DNA of 64,000 nt from Methylomonas sp. LW13. GTDB lineage: Bacteria; Pseudomonadota; Gammaproteobacteria; Methylococcales; Methylomonadaceae. Position 1 is the first letter of the stretch. Each line of letters opens with the position of its first letter. A model generated the notes under the pieces. That model searched no databases and was not told where the DNA came from. It was given only the letters and a program-made list of their open reading frames with translations. Position numbers and translations under genes: made by a program. The stretch is from assembly GCF_016865255.1 (NCBI RefSeq), contig NZ_CP033381.1, positions 4,960,001-5,024,000 of the forward strand. Reading direction: 5' to 3'. Positions 16,036 to 24,392 of the stretch are shown here, piece by piece.

Positions 16036-18027
16036 CTAGAAGCTGGCGGCAATACCGATTTGCCCCCAAATACCCGGCATTTGATAACCAGGGCGATAGA
16101 CATAGCGTTTATCAAACAAGTTTTCCACGCTGACAAACACTTCGCCTTTTTTGCCTAACTCGGCAATAGGATAGGCCAGCCGGGTATTCGCCACAGTAAA
16201 GGCTTCGACACGTTGGTTATTCACCTCGGCGACATTCCGGGCGCGATTCAACGCCCAAGTTCTTGATTGGTATTGCAGATCGAAAGAAAAGCGCAGCGGA
16301 CCGATGGGGCCGTTGATGCCGGCGGTCACCGCTTGTTCCGGGGTGTAGGGCAAATTCGGGATGCTGGGGTTGAGTAGCGTCAATCCGGCAAATAGACTCC
16401 AGTCGGCGATCAAGTCTTGTTTTACCGACGCTTCCAAGCCACGCATCCAGTACGAGCCGTAATTGATATAAGCACCCTGGGTTAAGTCGAACACGTAGCG
16501 ATTCTTGACGTTATCGATGAAAAAGCTCAGGTCGATTTGCGTACTTTTAAAGGGCGAAGCTTTCAAACCCACTTCAGCATGATCGACGTTTTCCGGCGAC
16601 AAGTTTTGCCAGCCGTCGGCTGAAAAATTCGGCAAAAAGCCGCCGGAAAATAGATTTAACGGCACGTTCGACAAGGCGCCTGAGTTAGCCGCCGCGTCAA
16701 TGCCGGGATAGTTGACGCCGTTTGAGACGTTGCCGAACACGGTTAAATCTTCGGAGACAAATGACAAACCGGCATGCGGGGAGGCTTTGGACTGGTAGTG
16801 GCTATGGTCGTAAAAACGCACTCCGACAGACGGGACCATCACCCACTCTTTGCTCAGCACCAGGTCGTGACTCAAGGCCAGGTAAGGACTGGTGAGTCTA
16901 AAAGTGGGGGTAGCGAATTGATAGACTTGGTTGCCGGTCTGGCTGCCCAGGTTAGTCACTTTACCGTTCAGCCACTCGTTATCTATCCCAGCCGTTAAGG
17001 TGCCGCCCTGCCAGGGCGAAAGCTGTTCCTTCCAGCGAAAACCGTCCATGCTGTATTGGCTGAGCAGATTCGAACGGTTGTCGGCAAAACCGGTGAAGTA
17101 AGTATTTTGACTCAACCAATTACCGTCGCCGCCGTTATGGTAGAGAGTAAATTTGCCCTGCCAATCGCCGTGCGCGTGGCTGAGGCTGGCGGCGACCATG
17201 CCGGCAACCGTATCGTACTCGCCGATAGGCAGTGTTACTCCGTATTGTCCGGGGTCGCCGGCCCTATTATCCGCGTACAGAAAAGTCACATCCGAGCGCC
17301 ATTGCGGATTTAGCTGGTAGCCAGCCTTGCCCATCACGTTGCGTAATTCGCCGTAGCCGTTTTGGCGGTGGCCGTCTGATTTGGCGTAGCCTTGCGCCAG
17401 TGAGAAATCGAAATCGCCGTACTTGCCTTGCACATCCGCTTGTTCGGTAATCGTGCCGAAAAAGCCGCCGGACAATCGGCCGCTGCCGTGCAAACCGTCC
17501 TCCGCCGCAGCCTTGGTTTGCAGATTGATAGAACCGAAATTGTTGCCGTTGATAGCCGGCTGCGGGCCCTTGTAAACCGTAATCGATTGCATGCCGTTGA
17601 CGGGCAACAAATCCAGCAAAGGATGGTTCCAGGTAGCCATATACAAAGGAATATCGTCGATATAGGTCTTGATCTCGCTACCCGGACGGCCAGAGCCCTG
17701 ACCGCGAATCGAAACCGCGCCGCCCTGGTCGCCGCCGAAGGCGCCGACGGGGTTATAGCGGGAAATTTGTACGCCGGGTGTTCTTTTCAGGACGGACGCC
17801 AAGTCCAAGGCATTTTGGTCGCGGATTTGTTCTTCAGTGACGACCGCAGATACGCCGGAGAACTCGTCCACATGATTTTCTTCGATAACAGGGTTGGCGA
17901 CTACCTCGGTGGAATCGAGCTGGTCAGTCTTTTCCTCTGCCAGGACGGCGGTACCGGCTTGCAGTAGCGCAAAAAAAACCAGCAAGGATTTGGGTAAATT
18001 CAGTAAGGGCAGCACGGCGTATTTCAT
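16036..18027 (-). CDS. TonB-dependent outer-membrane receptor
   Basis: About 663 residues: a signal peptide to about VLA-EE, a TonB-box-like stretch (DSTEVVANP), a plug domain with ALDLASVLKRTPGVQI and VSIRGQGSGRPGSEIKTYID, then a beta-barrel ending IWGQIGIAASF with the terminal Phe. It imports a chelate or other large solute using TonB energy. The sequence is closest in feel to siderophore and metallophore receptors, but the ligand is not readable. I chose the ATG at 18027; an earlier ATG at 18045 adds six residues and has no better ribosome site. The AraC gene is divergent, and the amidohydrolase follows on the same strand. Confidence 0.9.
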   Translation of the reverse strand: MKYAVLPLLNLPKSLLVFFALLQAGTAVLAEEKTDQLDSTEVVANPVIEENHVDEFSGVSAVVTEEQIRDQNALDLASVLKRTPGVQISRYNPVGAFGGDQGGAVSIRGQGSGRPGSEIKTYIDDIPLYMATWNHPLLDLLPVNGMQSITVYKGPQPAINGNNFGSINLQTKAAAEDGLHGSGRLSGGFFGTITEQADVQGKYGDFDFSLAQGYAKSDGHRQNGYGELRNVMGKAGYQLNPQWRSDVTFLYADNRAGDPGQYGVTLPIGEYDTVAGMVAASLSHAHGDWQGKFTLYHNGGDGNWLSQNTYFTGFADNRSNLLSQYSMDGFRWKEQLSPWQGGTLTAGIDNEWLNGKVTNLGSQTGNQVYQFATPTFRLTSPYLALSHDLVLSKEWVMVPSVGVRFYDHSHYQSKASPHAGLSFVSEDLTVFGNVSNGVNYPGIDAAANSGALSNVPLNLFSGGFLPNFSADGWQNLSPENVDHAEVGLKASPFKSTQIDLSFFIDNVKNRYVFDLTQGAYINYGSYWMRGLEASVKQDLIADWSLFAGLTLLNPSIPNLPYTPEQAVTAGINGPIGPLRFSFDLQYQSRTWALNRARNVAEVNNQRVEAFTVANTRLAYPIAELGKKGEVFVSVENLFDKRYVYRPGYQMPGIWGQIGIAASF

Positions 18028-18161
18028 GATCATTCCAGTCAACATTCGGCAAAAATAAAACCCTATCCACCGAACATTTATCGCTGAATGTTCGAATATG
18101 GAAAGCGTTTATCACAATGCTGATTTTAACGAATCACTCGCAACCGCCTGAGTTACTTTCA

Positions 18162-18195
18162 TATGCTAAAAGTAATATTTTTTATGCTATAAGTA
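18162..18195. promoter_or_regulatory. Two direct repeats 21 bases apart, candidate AraC-type operator
   Basis: tatgctaaaagta (18162-18174) and tatgctataagta (18183-18195) differ at one position and are exactly 21 bases apart, two turns of DNA. They lie in the 298-base space between the divergent TonB receptor and AraC genes. AraC-type proteins commonly bind such paired direct half-sites. Assignment to the neighbouring regulator is inference. Confidence 0.65.
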
Positions 18196-18325
18196 GCAGC
18201 CGGTAATATCCGAATTTTCGACTACCTCATCCAAAAAAACTCAGCGGCCTATTTAGCAACTATTAATTAAGCCAAATAACATAGTTTAAATAAAATTGCT
18301 TATTAGCACCAACACAGGGATTGCC

Positions 18326-19291
18326 ATGACGAAGAAAACGGCGGGACGCTGGCGCATCAAAAACGACGAATTGCAATCCCGCCAGCAAGGCAACTGCCTG
18401 ACTGAGTATCTGCCGGATGACATAGGCAAAGGCTACTCGACATTATTTCCGCTCGACCCAGACTTGAACTATATCGAAACCCATTATCAGCCCAGTCAGG
18501 ATCTAGCTATTCTGACCCGAATGGATCAGCACAACCCTCGCCTGGTGGTGACTTTGGGCATGCAAGGGCAATCGAGATTCGTTGATGCGCAGGGCCAGGA
18601 AATTACTTTTAATGAAGGCTATACGTCGATAACCGCATTCAGCTCCAGTATTGGCGAACGCCAATATCAAGCCAATAATCCAATGGCCCAAGTGCGGTTT
18701 TCGATGAGTAAATCTTGGTTGAGTCGATACTTCGGCGAAAATACCGCAACGCGATTTTTTAATAAGAACGGCATTAGTTTAATAAGTTATAAACCCATTT
18801 CAAATAGGGCATTAATAGCCACGCGACAGCTATTAAATTGCGATCCGAATAATCCGGCAAGACATGTATTTATGCACGGCCAAGCCCTGTCGATATTAGC
18901 CGCGGAAATGACTCATCTATGGCAAGATAATCGGAAGACATCGCCGGTATTTTCAAAAAAAGACCAAGTCATTGCCCAAGCCGCGCATAACATTCTGTTA
19001 AATGAATATAAAAACCCGCCATCGGTTGCCGAATTATCCAGACGCGCCGGCACCAATCAATTTAAATTAAAACAATTGTTTCATCACTTTTTTAATACGA
19101 CGCCGTATGGCTTATTATTAGAGATTCGCATGAAAACCGCCTATCAGTTATTAGAATCCAGCCGCTGTCAAATCGATATTGCCGCCGCCTATGTCGGCTA
19201 CAATCACGCCAGCAATTTCAGCACTGCTTTTAGCAAATATTTCGGCATATCCCCCCGCAGTATCGCCAAAAACCACACATCCAAACCTTAA
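18326..19291 (+). CDS. AraC-family transcriptional regulator
   Basis: 321 residues. The C-terminal 100 carry the double helix-turn-helix: PSVAELSRRAGTNQFKLKQLF and the closing AYVGYNHASNFSTAFSKYFGISPRSI. The N-terminal part has no recognised ligand domain but resembles the PchR-type regulators that sense siderophores and switch on their receptor genes. The ATG at 18326 has AGGG six bases upstream; the frame could start at 18296 but without a site. The gene is visibly AT-richer than its neighbours, especially 18700-19100, which hints at acquisition. It probably controls the divergent TonB receptor and amidohydrolase. Confidence 0.9.
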   Translation: MTKKTAGRWRIKNDELQSRQQGNCLTEYLPDDIGKGYSTLFPLDPDLNYIETHYQPSQDLAILTRMDQHNPRLVVTLGMQGQSRFVDAQGQEITFNEGYTSITAFSSSIGERQYQANNPMAQVRFSMSKSWLSRYFGENTATRFFNKNGISLISYKPISNRALIATRQLLNCDPNNPARHVFMHGQALSILAAEMTHLWQDNRKTSPVFSKKDQVIAQAAHNILLNEYKNPPSVAELSRRAGTNQFKLKQLFHHFFNTTPYGLLLEIRMKTAYQLLESSRCQIDIAAAYVGYNHASNFSTAFSKYFGISPRSIAKNHTSKP

Positions 19292-19442
19292 GAGGTTAAT
19301 ATACCTGCGACGCTGACCAAATCCGTGCGTCGGTAGCCGGCGCAATGATGTGCATTTTGGACTCGCAAGCCGTCAGGCCGAACCGATACGGCCCTATCCT
19401 CAACCTATTCGCCCTTACCGACGCTCTTAAGCCAAGCCACCA

Positions 19443-20357
19443 GTGCCCGCCGACACTAATCAGCCGCAAACCATCCAAACTCCCACGCCTATCTTGCCGC
19501 TGCCTAACAGCCGCCTCGGTCTGAGTTATATGCTGGTCGCTTGTGTCTTGTTTTCGGTGATGAACGCCGGCGCATACGCCATCGGCCTATTCGATACCGG
19601 CTTGCCGCCCAGCATGATCAGCTTTATCCGCATCCTGGCCAATTTCTTGATCCTGACAATTCCGGCGCTGATCGGCGGCCGACTGCTCGGCCTGTTCGGC
19701 GACGCCCGCCCCTCGCTGTGGTTGCGCGGCTTGTTCGGCAGCACGGCCTTGATGCTGTCGTTTGCGGCCATCGTCCGCATCGGCCCCGGCGAGAGCGCAT
19801 TTTTGACCGCCAGCAGCGGTGTGTTCGTCATGTTGTTAGGGCCACTGGTTTTGGGCCAAAAAAACTCGCTATTGGTTTGGCTGGCCATTATCGGCTCGTT
19901 CAGTGGGGTATCGCTGCTATTTGATTTCGAAAATAGCCACAACTTATTCGGACAAGCCATGGCCTTGCTGGCCGGCCTGTTGTCGGCGCTGGCCTATTTG
20001 ATGGTGGCGCGTGCCGGGCGCAGCAATACCCCGCAAACGGTAATTTTCTATTTTTGCCTGGTGGGCTTGGCGTTACACGGCATTTATTTTGCGCGGTTTG
20101 GCTATCGCCTGCCGGGCTCGGCGGAAAGCTGGGGCTTATTGCTCCTGGTAGGCGTGTCGGGCAGCGGCGCGCAACATTATATGACTCGGGCTTATCAAGC
20201 CGCGCCAGCAGCCTTGGTGAGCTCCATAGGGTATTTGGCCCCGGTATTAAGCTTAGCCTGGAGCGTCTTGCTATTCGAACAAATTCCCGGCCAAACGGCC
20301 CTGATCGGCACTACGCTGATTTTGGTGTTTGGGGTGATGTTGCCGTTTCTGCGTTAA
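19443..20357 (+). CDS. EamA/DMT-family transporter
   Basis: 304 residues starting at GTG, with about ten hydrophobic segments in two five-helix halves, as in drug/metabolite transporters of the EamA type. The first helix includes LSYMLVACVLFSVMNAGAYA; the second half has YLMVARAG and SSIGYLAPVLSLAWSVLLF. These proteins export or import small metabolites. The substrate cannot be predicted. It follows the AraC gene on the same strand with a 151-base gap holding no evident feature, and may belong to the same inserted block. The start codon is uncertain; the ribosome site is weak. Confidence 0.82.
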   Translation: MPADTNQPQTIQTPTPILPLPNSRLGLSYMLVACVLFSVMNAGAYAIGLFDTGLPPSMISFIRILANFLILTIPALIGGRLLGLFGDARPSLWLRGLFGSTALMLSFAAIVRIGPGESAFLTASSGVFVMLLGPLVLGQKNSLLVWLAIIGSFSGVSLLFDFENSHNLFGQAMALLAGLLSALAYLMVARAGRSNTPQTVIFYFCLVGLALHGIYFARFGYRLPGSAESWGLLLLVGVSGSGAQHYMTRAYQAAPAALVSSIGYLAPVLSLAWSVLLFEQIPGQTALIGTTLILVFGVMLPFLR

Positions 20358-20459
20358 GCCAAACTGGCTAAACGCCTGTTCTTCAGATACCGGGTTGCTT
20401 GCAACGCCTGACCATCGGCATGTCATTGCTGAATTGGCAGTCGCTTTCGAGACCAGATT

Positions 20460-21359
20460 TTAAGCGGCAACCTTGCAATAAGAAGGAACCCAACTGCGGG
20501 CGACCATGTAGTCCGGCAATTGATTAAAATCAAACGCTTCGCCGTGAGCGATCATTTGCTTGACATCGAATAATTCGCCCACTTCCGGAATGTCCTGATA
20601 AAACAGTATGTAAAACGGCTTAACCAGATAGCGGGCAATCTTAATGCCCACCGACCCGATGAAATTACGGCGTTGTCCGACGTGCGCGACTTCGTCGATG
20701 GTGATTTCGTCCAGCAAGGCTTTCAGACGATCTCTAACTTCCGGCTCGTCGGCCAATAACTCGTCGAATAAGGGATACAAATGGCAATAGAAGCTGACAC
20801 CCATTAACTCGGTGACGAAGGCCGGCGTATCCATCAATACCCCCGGCAACTTCGGAAATTGTTCGTAGATCATTTCCTTAAACGGGGTCAACGGTTCCCA
20901 TACCACCCGCTCTAATCCGCAGGTTTTCAGCATTTCATCAAACAAACGCCAATGGCAAAACTCTTCGGCCAGATGCACTCGGGAAATTTTGTCTTCCACG
21001 CTATGCGAATTAGCCATATCCGGCACCACATCCCAGGCGCCTTTGATACCTACCCACTCGTGGCGCGCGAATTTATAAATACCGCAGAGTAATAAGGTCA
21101 GCCTGTCCAAGGATTTTGGATCGTCCACCATCTTCACATAATTACGATAAAATGCTTCCGGGTCCGCTAAGGGCTTGTGCAAGCGCACCGGATTATTTTG
21201 AAAATAAGCCAATCGCTCGCGCTTTTTAGCCAAATCCCGGTCCGCTTCCAATAACTCACCGCCATGTTGTTGGGTAAACAGCCAATAATCAGCAAAATTT
21301 TCTTGCCGTTGCACGTCGCTGGCTGGCGTAAAAATAGAACGATATTTGAGCTGAGTCAC
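20460..21359 (-). CDS. Ferritin-like diiron protein of unknown function
   Basis: 299 residues, mostly helical, without signal or membrane segments. Two ExxH motifs are visible: EEFCHWRLFDEM (about 131-142) and DEITIDEVAHVGQRR (about 217-231). They are spaced as in ferritin-like four-helix bundles that bind two irons, with further Glu residues upstream as possible partners. Such proteins are oxygenases, oxidases or desaturase-like enzymes. The motifs are seen; the diiron site and any oxygen chemistry are inferred. The neighbours (EamA transporter, STAS-like protein) do not reveal a pathway. Confidence 0.65.
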   Translation of the reverse strand: MTQLKYRSIFTPASDVQRQENFADYWLFTQQHGGELLEADRDLAKKRERLAYFQNNPVRLHKPLADPEAFYRNYVKMVDDPKSLDRLTLLLCGIYKFARHEWVGIKGAWDVVPDMANSHSVEDKISRVHLAEEFCHWRLFDEMLKTCGLERVVWEPLTPFKEMIYEQFPKLPGVLMDTPAFVTELMGVSFYCHLYPLFDELLADEPEVRDRLKALLDEITIDEVAHVGQRRNFIGSVGIKIARYLVKPFYILFYQDIPEVGELFDVKQMIAHGEAFDFNQLPDYMVARSWVPSYCKVAA

Positions 21360-21395
21360 AAAAAACTTCCCAATCTGTGGCTGAAAACACAGATT

Positions 21396-21821
21396 CTAAC
21401 GAATTAATGACTTAGAGGTGGATTTTAAAGTTTTTCCGTCGTGATCGTTCGATTCCCGCTGCATTCCCAACCACATCAACGCATCGTCACGATTATTAAA
21501 AATCCGATAAACCCAATCGGCATCCCGCGGCATTGACAACATAACTTGGGTGGTTAGCTGACTAATATGGGTATACACCACAAATGCCGCCGCTTTAATA
21601 CCAAGCAAAGTACCCATAGCAGTTTGCGAGGCAAAGTCATAGTGATAGGCGTTTACTTTGTGCACCAGCAGCAGATAGGGCCTCTGCAAATGCGCCACGA
21701 TCCAAGCATGATATTCGTCGACAAGCGCCAAGTTGAGTTCCACTCCCTCATCGACAATAAACTCCGCCAAGTCCTCATCCAGCTTGATGGCATTACAAAA
21801 ACTTAATCTATATCGCTCCAT
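21396..21821 (-). CDS. Small SpoIIAA/STAS-like protein
   Basis: About 141 residues. The pattern of short beta strands and helices (LLLVHKVNAYHYDF, then AAFVVYTHISQLTTQ, then ADWVYRIFNNRDDALMWL) resembles SpoIIAA-like STAS folds. Those are usually cytoplasmic binding or scaffold modules. AGGAGG lies just before two adjacent ATGs; the second, at 21821, has the better spacing. The gene lies between the diiron protein and the ABC ATPase on the same strand. Family assignment is tentative and the function unknown. Confidence 0.5.
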   Translation of the reverse strand: MERYRLSFCNAIKLDEDLAEFIVDEGVELNLALVDEYHAWIVAHLQRPYLLLVHKVNAYHYDFASQTAMGTLLGIKAAAFVVYTHISQLTTQVMLSMPRDADWVYRIFNNRDDALMWLGMQRESNDHDGKTLKSTSKSLIR

Positions 21822-21937
21822 CATCCCTCCTCAGCCTACTGGCGTGTCAACTCTGTTGACAGTATCGCACAACCAGGAAAACTCTAACGACAAAGTTATC
21901 GCCGCCAAGCTTTTTTAGCACCGTTCTAAATGAAAAA

Positions 21938-22609
21938 CTAAACCGCGCCGTCCGCCAAACGGCCGTCCACAATGCGCAACTGCCGCTTGGCTCTGCCGCC
22001 GATATTTTGATCGTGAGTGATGATGATTAAAGTCACGCCTTGCTGATTTAAATTCTCCAACAACTCGATGATGTCCTGTCCAGACTTGCTGTCCAGATTG
22101 CCGGTCGGCTCGTCGGCCAGCAAAATACCGGGTTGCATGATCATCGCCCTGGCAATGGCAATGCGCTGCAACTGGCCGCCGGACAATTGATTGGGCTTAT
22201 GCTCGGCACGATCCAGTAAACTCACGGACGCTAGCGCCTGTAACACCCGCTGCTTGCGCTGCTTACTATCAACCCCGGCCAGAATCATCGGCATTTCGAT
22301 GTTTTCCGCTGCGGTGAGCCTGGGGATCAAATGAAAAAATTGAAACACAAAGCCGATATTGTCGCGTCGAATCCGCGCCAGCTCGTCATCGCTTTGCCGG
22401 GTGACATCGGTGCCGTTTAATAAGTATTGGCCGGCCGAGGGCTGATCAAGCAGCGCGACAATGTTTAACAGCGTCGATTTGCCCGATCCTGACGGCCCCA
22501 TCACCGACACATATTCGCCGGGCCCGATAGACAGGTCTATCCCGTTCAAAGCCTGTACGGTCTGCTCGCCGACCTGAAATACCCGGCGAATGCCACTGAG
22601 CTGAATCAT
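21938..22609 (-). CDS. ABC transporter ATP-binding protein, MacB/LolD type
   Basis: 223 residues with Walker A GPSGSGKST (38-46), the signature LSGGQLQRIAIARA, Walker B ILLADEPTGNLDS and the switch His in IIITHD. The length and LADEPTGNLD wording are those of LolD/MacB/FtsE-type ATPases that power FtsX-like permeases. Its ATG overlaps the TGA of the upstream adaptor gene (ATGA, 22606-22609). No permease is adjacent. The only such permeases in the window are at 12199-14605 on the same strand, so they are its likely partners. Confidence 0.93.
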   Translation of the reverse strand: MIQLSGIRRVFQVGEQTVQALNGIDLSIGPGEYVSVMGPSGSGKSTLLNIVALLDQPSAGQYLLNGTDVTRQSDDELARIRRDNIGFVFQFFHLIPRLTAAENIEMPMILAGVDSKQRKQRVLQALASVSLLDRAEHKPNQLSGGQLQRIAIARAMIMQPGILLADEPTGNLDSKSGQDIIELLENLNQQGVTLIIITHDQNIGGRAKRQLRIVDGRLADGAV

Positions 22610-23742
22610 GGCTTGACACTGACCGTTACGCCGGCCGCCACGCCTTCCTTGCCAACCGACGTCACTACTTGATCGCCCGCTTTCAGCCCGGACAGTACTT
22701 CCGTAAAACTCCAGTTGGATAAACCGGGCTGGAAGCTCTGTTCATGCAACACATGGTCTGCGTCTATCAACAATACGCGATGATTCTCCAGAATCGCCTC
22801 GGCCGGCAAACGCAGCGTGCGCTCTTTTTGACTGAGCAACACTTCAATGTCGGCGCTGTAACCCGGCAACAGCTCCGCCAGATCTTTGGGATCGCGCAAG
22901 GTCACTTCCACTTCCACCGTGCGCGCCTGTTTTTCCTTTTCCAACACGTAGGGCGCGACGCGGGTGACAATGCCGGAACAACGCTTATCCGGAAACGCAT
23001 CCAGCGACACACAAGCACTCATGCCGGTCTTGATGCTGGCTGCGTCCACTTCATCGATAGGCGCGGAAACGGTCAAACAGCTGACATCCAGCAAGTCAAT
23101 GGGCGGCAAGGTTGGAATCCCCGGCGGCGACGGTGTAACAAATTCGCCCAACTCGGCATTCACTTCCGCCACCGTGCCGTCAAACGGCGCTTTCACCAAG
23201 GTACGCAGCACCGCCGCTTCCGCCACGCCCAATTGCGCCTCTGCCACCTCAATGGCTTGCAGCGCGGCCCGGCATGCCGCGCGCTGCGACTTGCCGCCCG
23301 TCACTGATTTATCGACTTGCTCCACAGACACCACGTTTTTGTGTTTTTGCAATTGCGTCATCCTGGCCGCTTCCCGCTCCGCGCCACCGGCCAATTGGCA
23401 AGCTTGTTCTGCGCTGGCTCGGCTGGCATTGATCTGGGCTTTTTGCAGTTCAACCTGAGCTTTTAAGTCCTGGTTCCAAACCTCCAATAACACCTGACCC
23501 TGCTTGACTTTGTCGCCCTCCTTAACCCGCAGCTGCGCCACTTGCCCGCCGGTTGCCGGCGCCAGATAGGCCCGCCGACACGCTTTGACCGTACCCACCC
23601 GGGTATTCGCTACCGTCGCCCGCACCTCGCCTTCCACCACAGTGTAAGCCTCCACTGCCACCGGCTGCGGGCGGCGGCTATAGAGAAATAGTGCGGTGAC
23701 AGCTATAAGCAAGGCGGCAACAATCAGCGTTTTACTTTTCAT
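22606..23742 (-). CDS. MacA-like periplasmic adaptor (HlyD/RND membrane-fusion family)
   Basis: 378 residues. An N-terminal signal-anchor (LIVAALLIAVTALFLYS) is followed by a lipoyl half (TGGQVAQLRVKEGDKVKQGQVL), a coiled-coil hairpin rich in Gln/Ala (about 95-175), the second lipoyl half (VKAPFDGTVAEV) and beta-barrel and membrane-proximal domains. It would bridge the inner-membrane exporter to an outer-membrane channel. A longer frame to 24054 runs antisense-free into holC and lacks any domain, so the ATG at 23742 is right. The coupled ATPase follows. No TolC-like gene is present. Confidence 0.9.
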   Translation of the reverse strand: MKSKTLIVAALLIAVTALFLYSRRPQPVAVEAYTVVEGEVRATVANTRVGTVKACRRAYLAPATGGQVAQLRVKEGDKVKQGQVLLEVWNQDLKAQVELQKAQINASRASAEQACQLAGGAEREAARMTQLQKHKNVVSVEQVDKSVTGGKSQRAACRAALQAIEVAEAQLGVAEAAVLRTLVKAPFDGTVAEVNAELGEFVTPSPPGIPTLPPIDLLDVSCLTVSAPIDEVDAASIKTGMSACVSLDAFPDKRCSGIVTRVAPYVLEKEKQARTVEVEVTLRDPKDLAELLPGYSADIEVLLSQKERTLRLPAEAILENHRVLLIDADHVLHEQSFQPGLSNWSFTEVLSGLKAGDQVVTSVGKEGVAAGVTVSVKP

Positions 23743-23860
23743 GGCGCGAGAGGGCGGATGCGTTGTACAAATTGGGATTCCACTTTTCTGAGCTTTGCTT
23801 TGGTTGGCGATAACCGGGGCGAAGTCCTCGTTGCATTTTCTAGTTCGCCACGTGACCACC

Positions 23861-24316
23861 CTACATTTTGTGGGTAGTAATCGCCAGTAGGGCTTGCTGG
23901 TAATGCCGGTAACGCTGGCGGCCGGCCTGTTTGCACGCTTCGCTGTTGTCCAATATTTCCAGGATACGCTCGGTCGGGGCGGTGGTCGGCGGGTACAAAC
24001 TGGATAGGTTGACGACAATTTTCTGCCAGCCCTCAGGAATGTTTTCGCCACCAATTAGGATGGTGCCGGTAAATGCCGGGATTTCTCCGCGATAGGTTTG
24101 GTGCGGAATAAAACTGCCGGCCCGGAAGGTCCACAAGGCTTTATCGATTTGCTCGGCTTGCTCCGCCGAGTCGGTCAGCACATAGGGAAAATGGCCGCTA
24201 CGGTAGATTTTCTCGATCAGCTTGCAGGCGAAATCCTGGCGTTGTTGCTGGTCATGGGTCGCCAGCACGTAGAAGCTGACTTCGGGGAGGGATGGCGAAT
24301 GACTGGGGTCGGTCAT
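23861..24316 (-). CDS. holC: DNA polymerase III chi subunit
   Basis: Chi joins the clamp-loader (through psi) to single-strand binding protein at the replication fork. The 151-residue sequence opens with VSFYVLATHDQQQRQDFACKLIEKIY, the recognisable chi start, and includes the conserved ALWTF segment and the PEGWQKIVVNLS stretch. It is downstream of pepA on the same strand, the standard gammaproteobacterial order. A GC-rich hairpin in the 76-base gap (24344-24375) may modulate read-through. Confidence 0.88.
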   Translation of the reverse strand: MTDPSHSPSLPEVSFYVLATHDQQQRQDFACKLIEKIYRSGHFPYVLTDSAEQAEQIDKALWTFRAGSFIPHQTYRGEIPAFTGTILIGGENIPEGWQKIVVNLSSLYPPTTAPTERILEILDNSEACKQAGRQRYRHYQQALLAITTHKM

Positions 24317-24343
24317 GTCGTTTTAAGCCTGCGGAAAGTGCAG

Positions 24344-24375
24344 GGGCTTTCGCGACACCGGATCACCGCGAAAGC
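24344..24375. other. Hairpin between pepA and holC
   Basis: Ten-base perfect arms (ggctttcgcg / cgcgaaagcc) with a 12-base loop in the short gap between two co-directional genes. No T-run follows on the minus strand. It could be an RNA-processing or attenuation structure; no function is demonstrated. Confidence 0.45.
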
Positions 24376-24392
24376 CTCTGTTACGCTCGGCC

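Noticed and set aside
22606-24054. Longer adaptor protein starting at 24054
   Set aside because: The extra 104 residues overlap holC in another frame and have no domain; the membrane anchor begins at the ATG at 23742.
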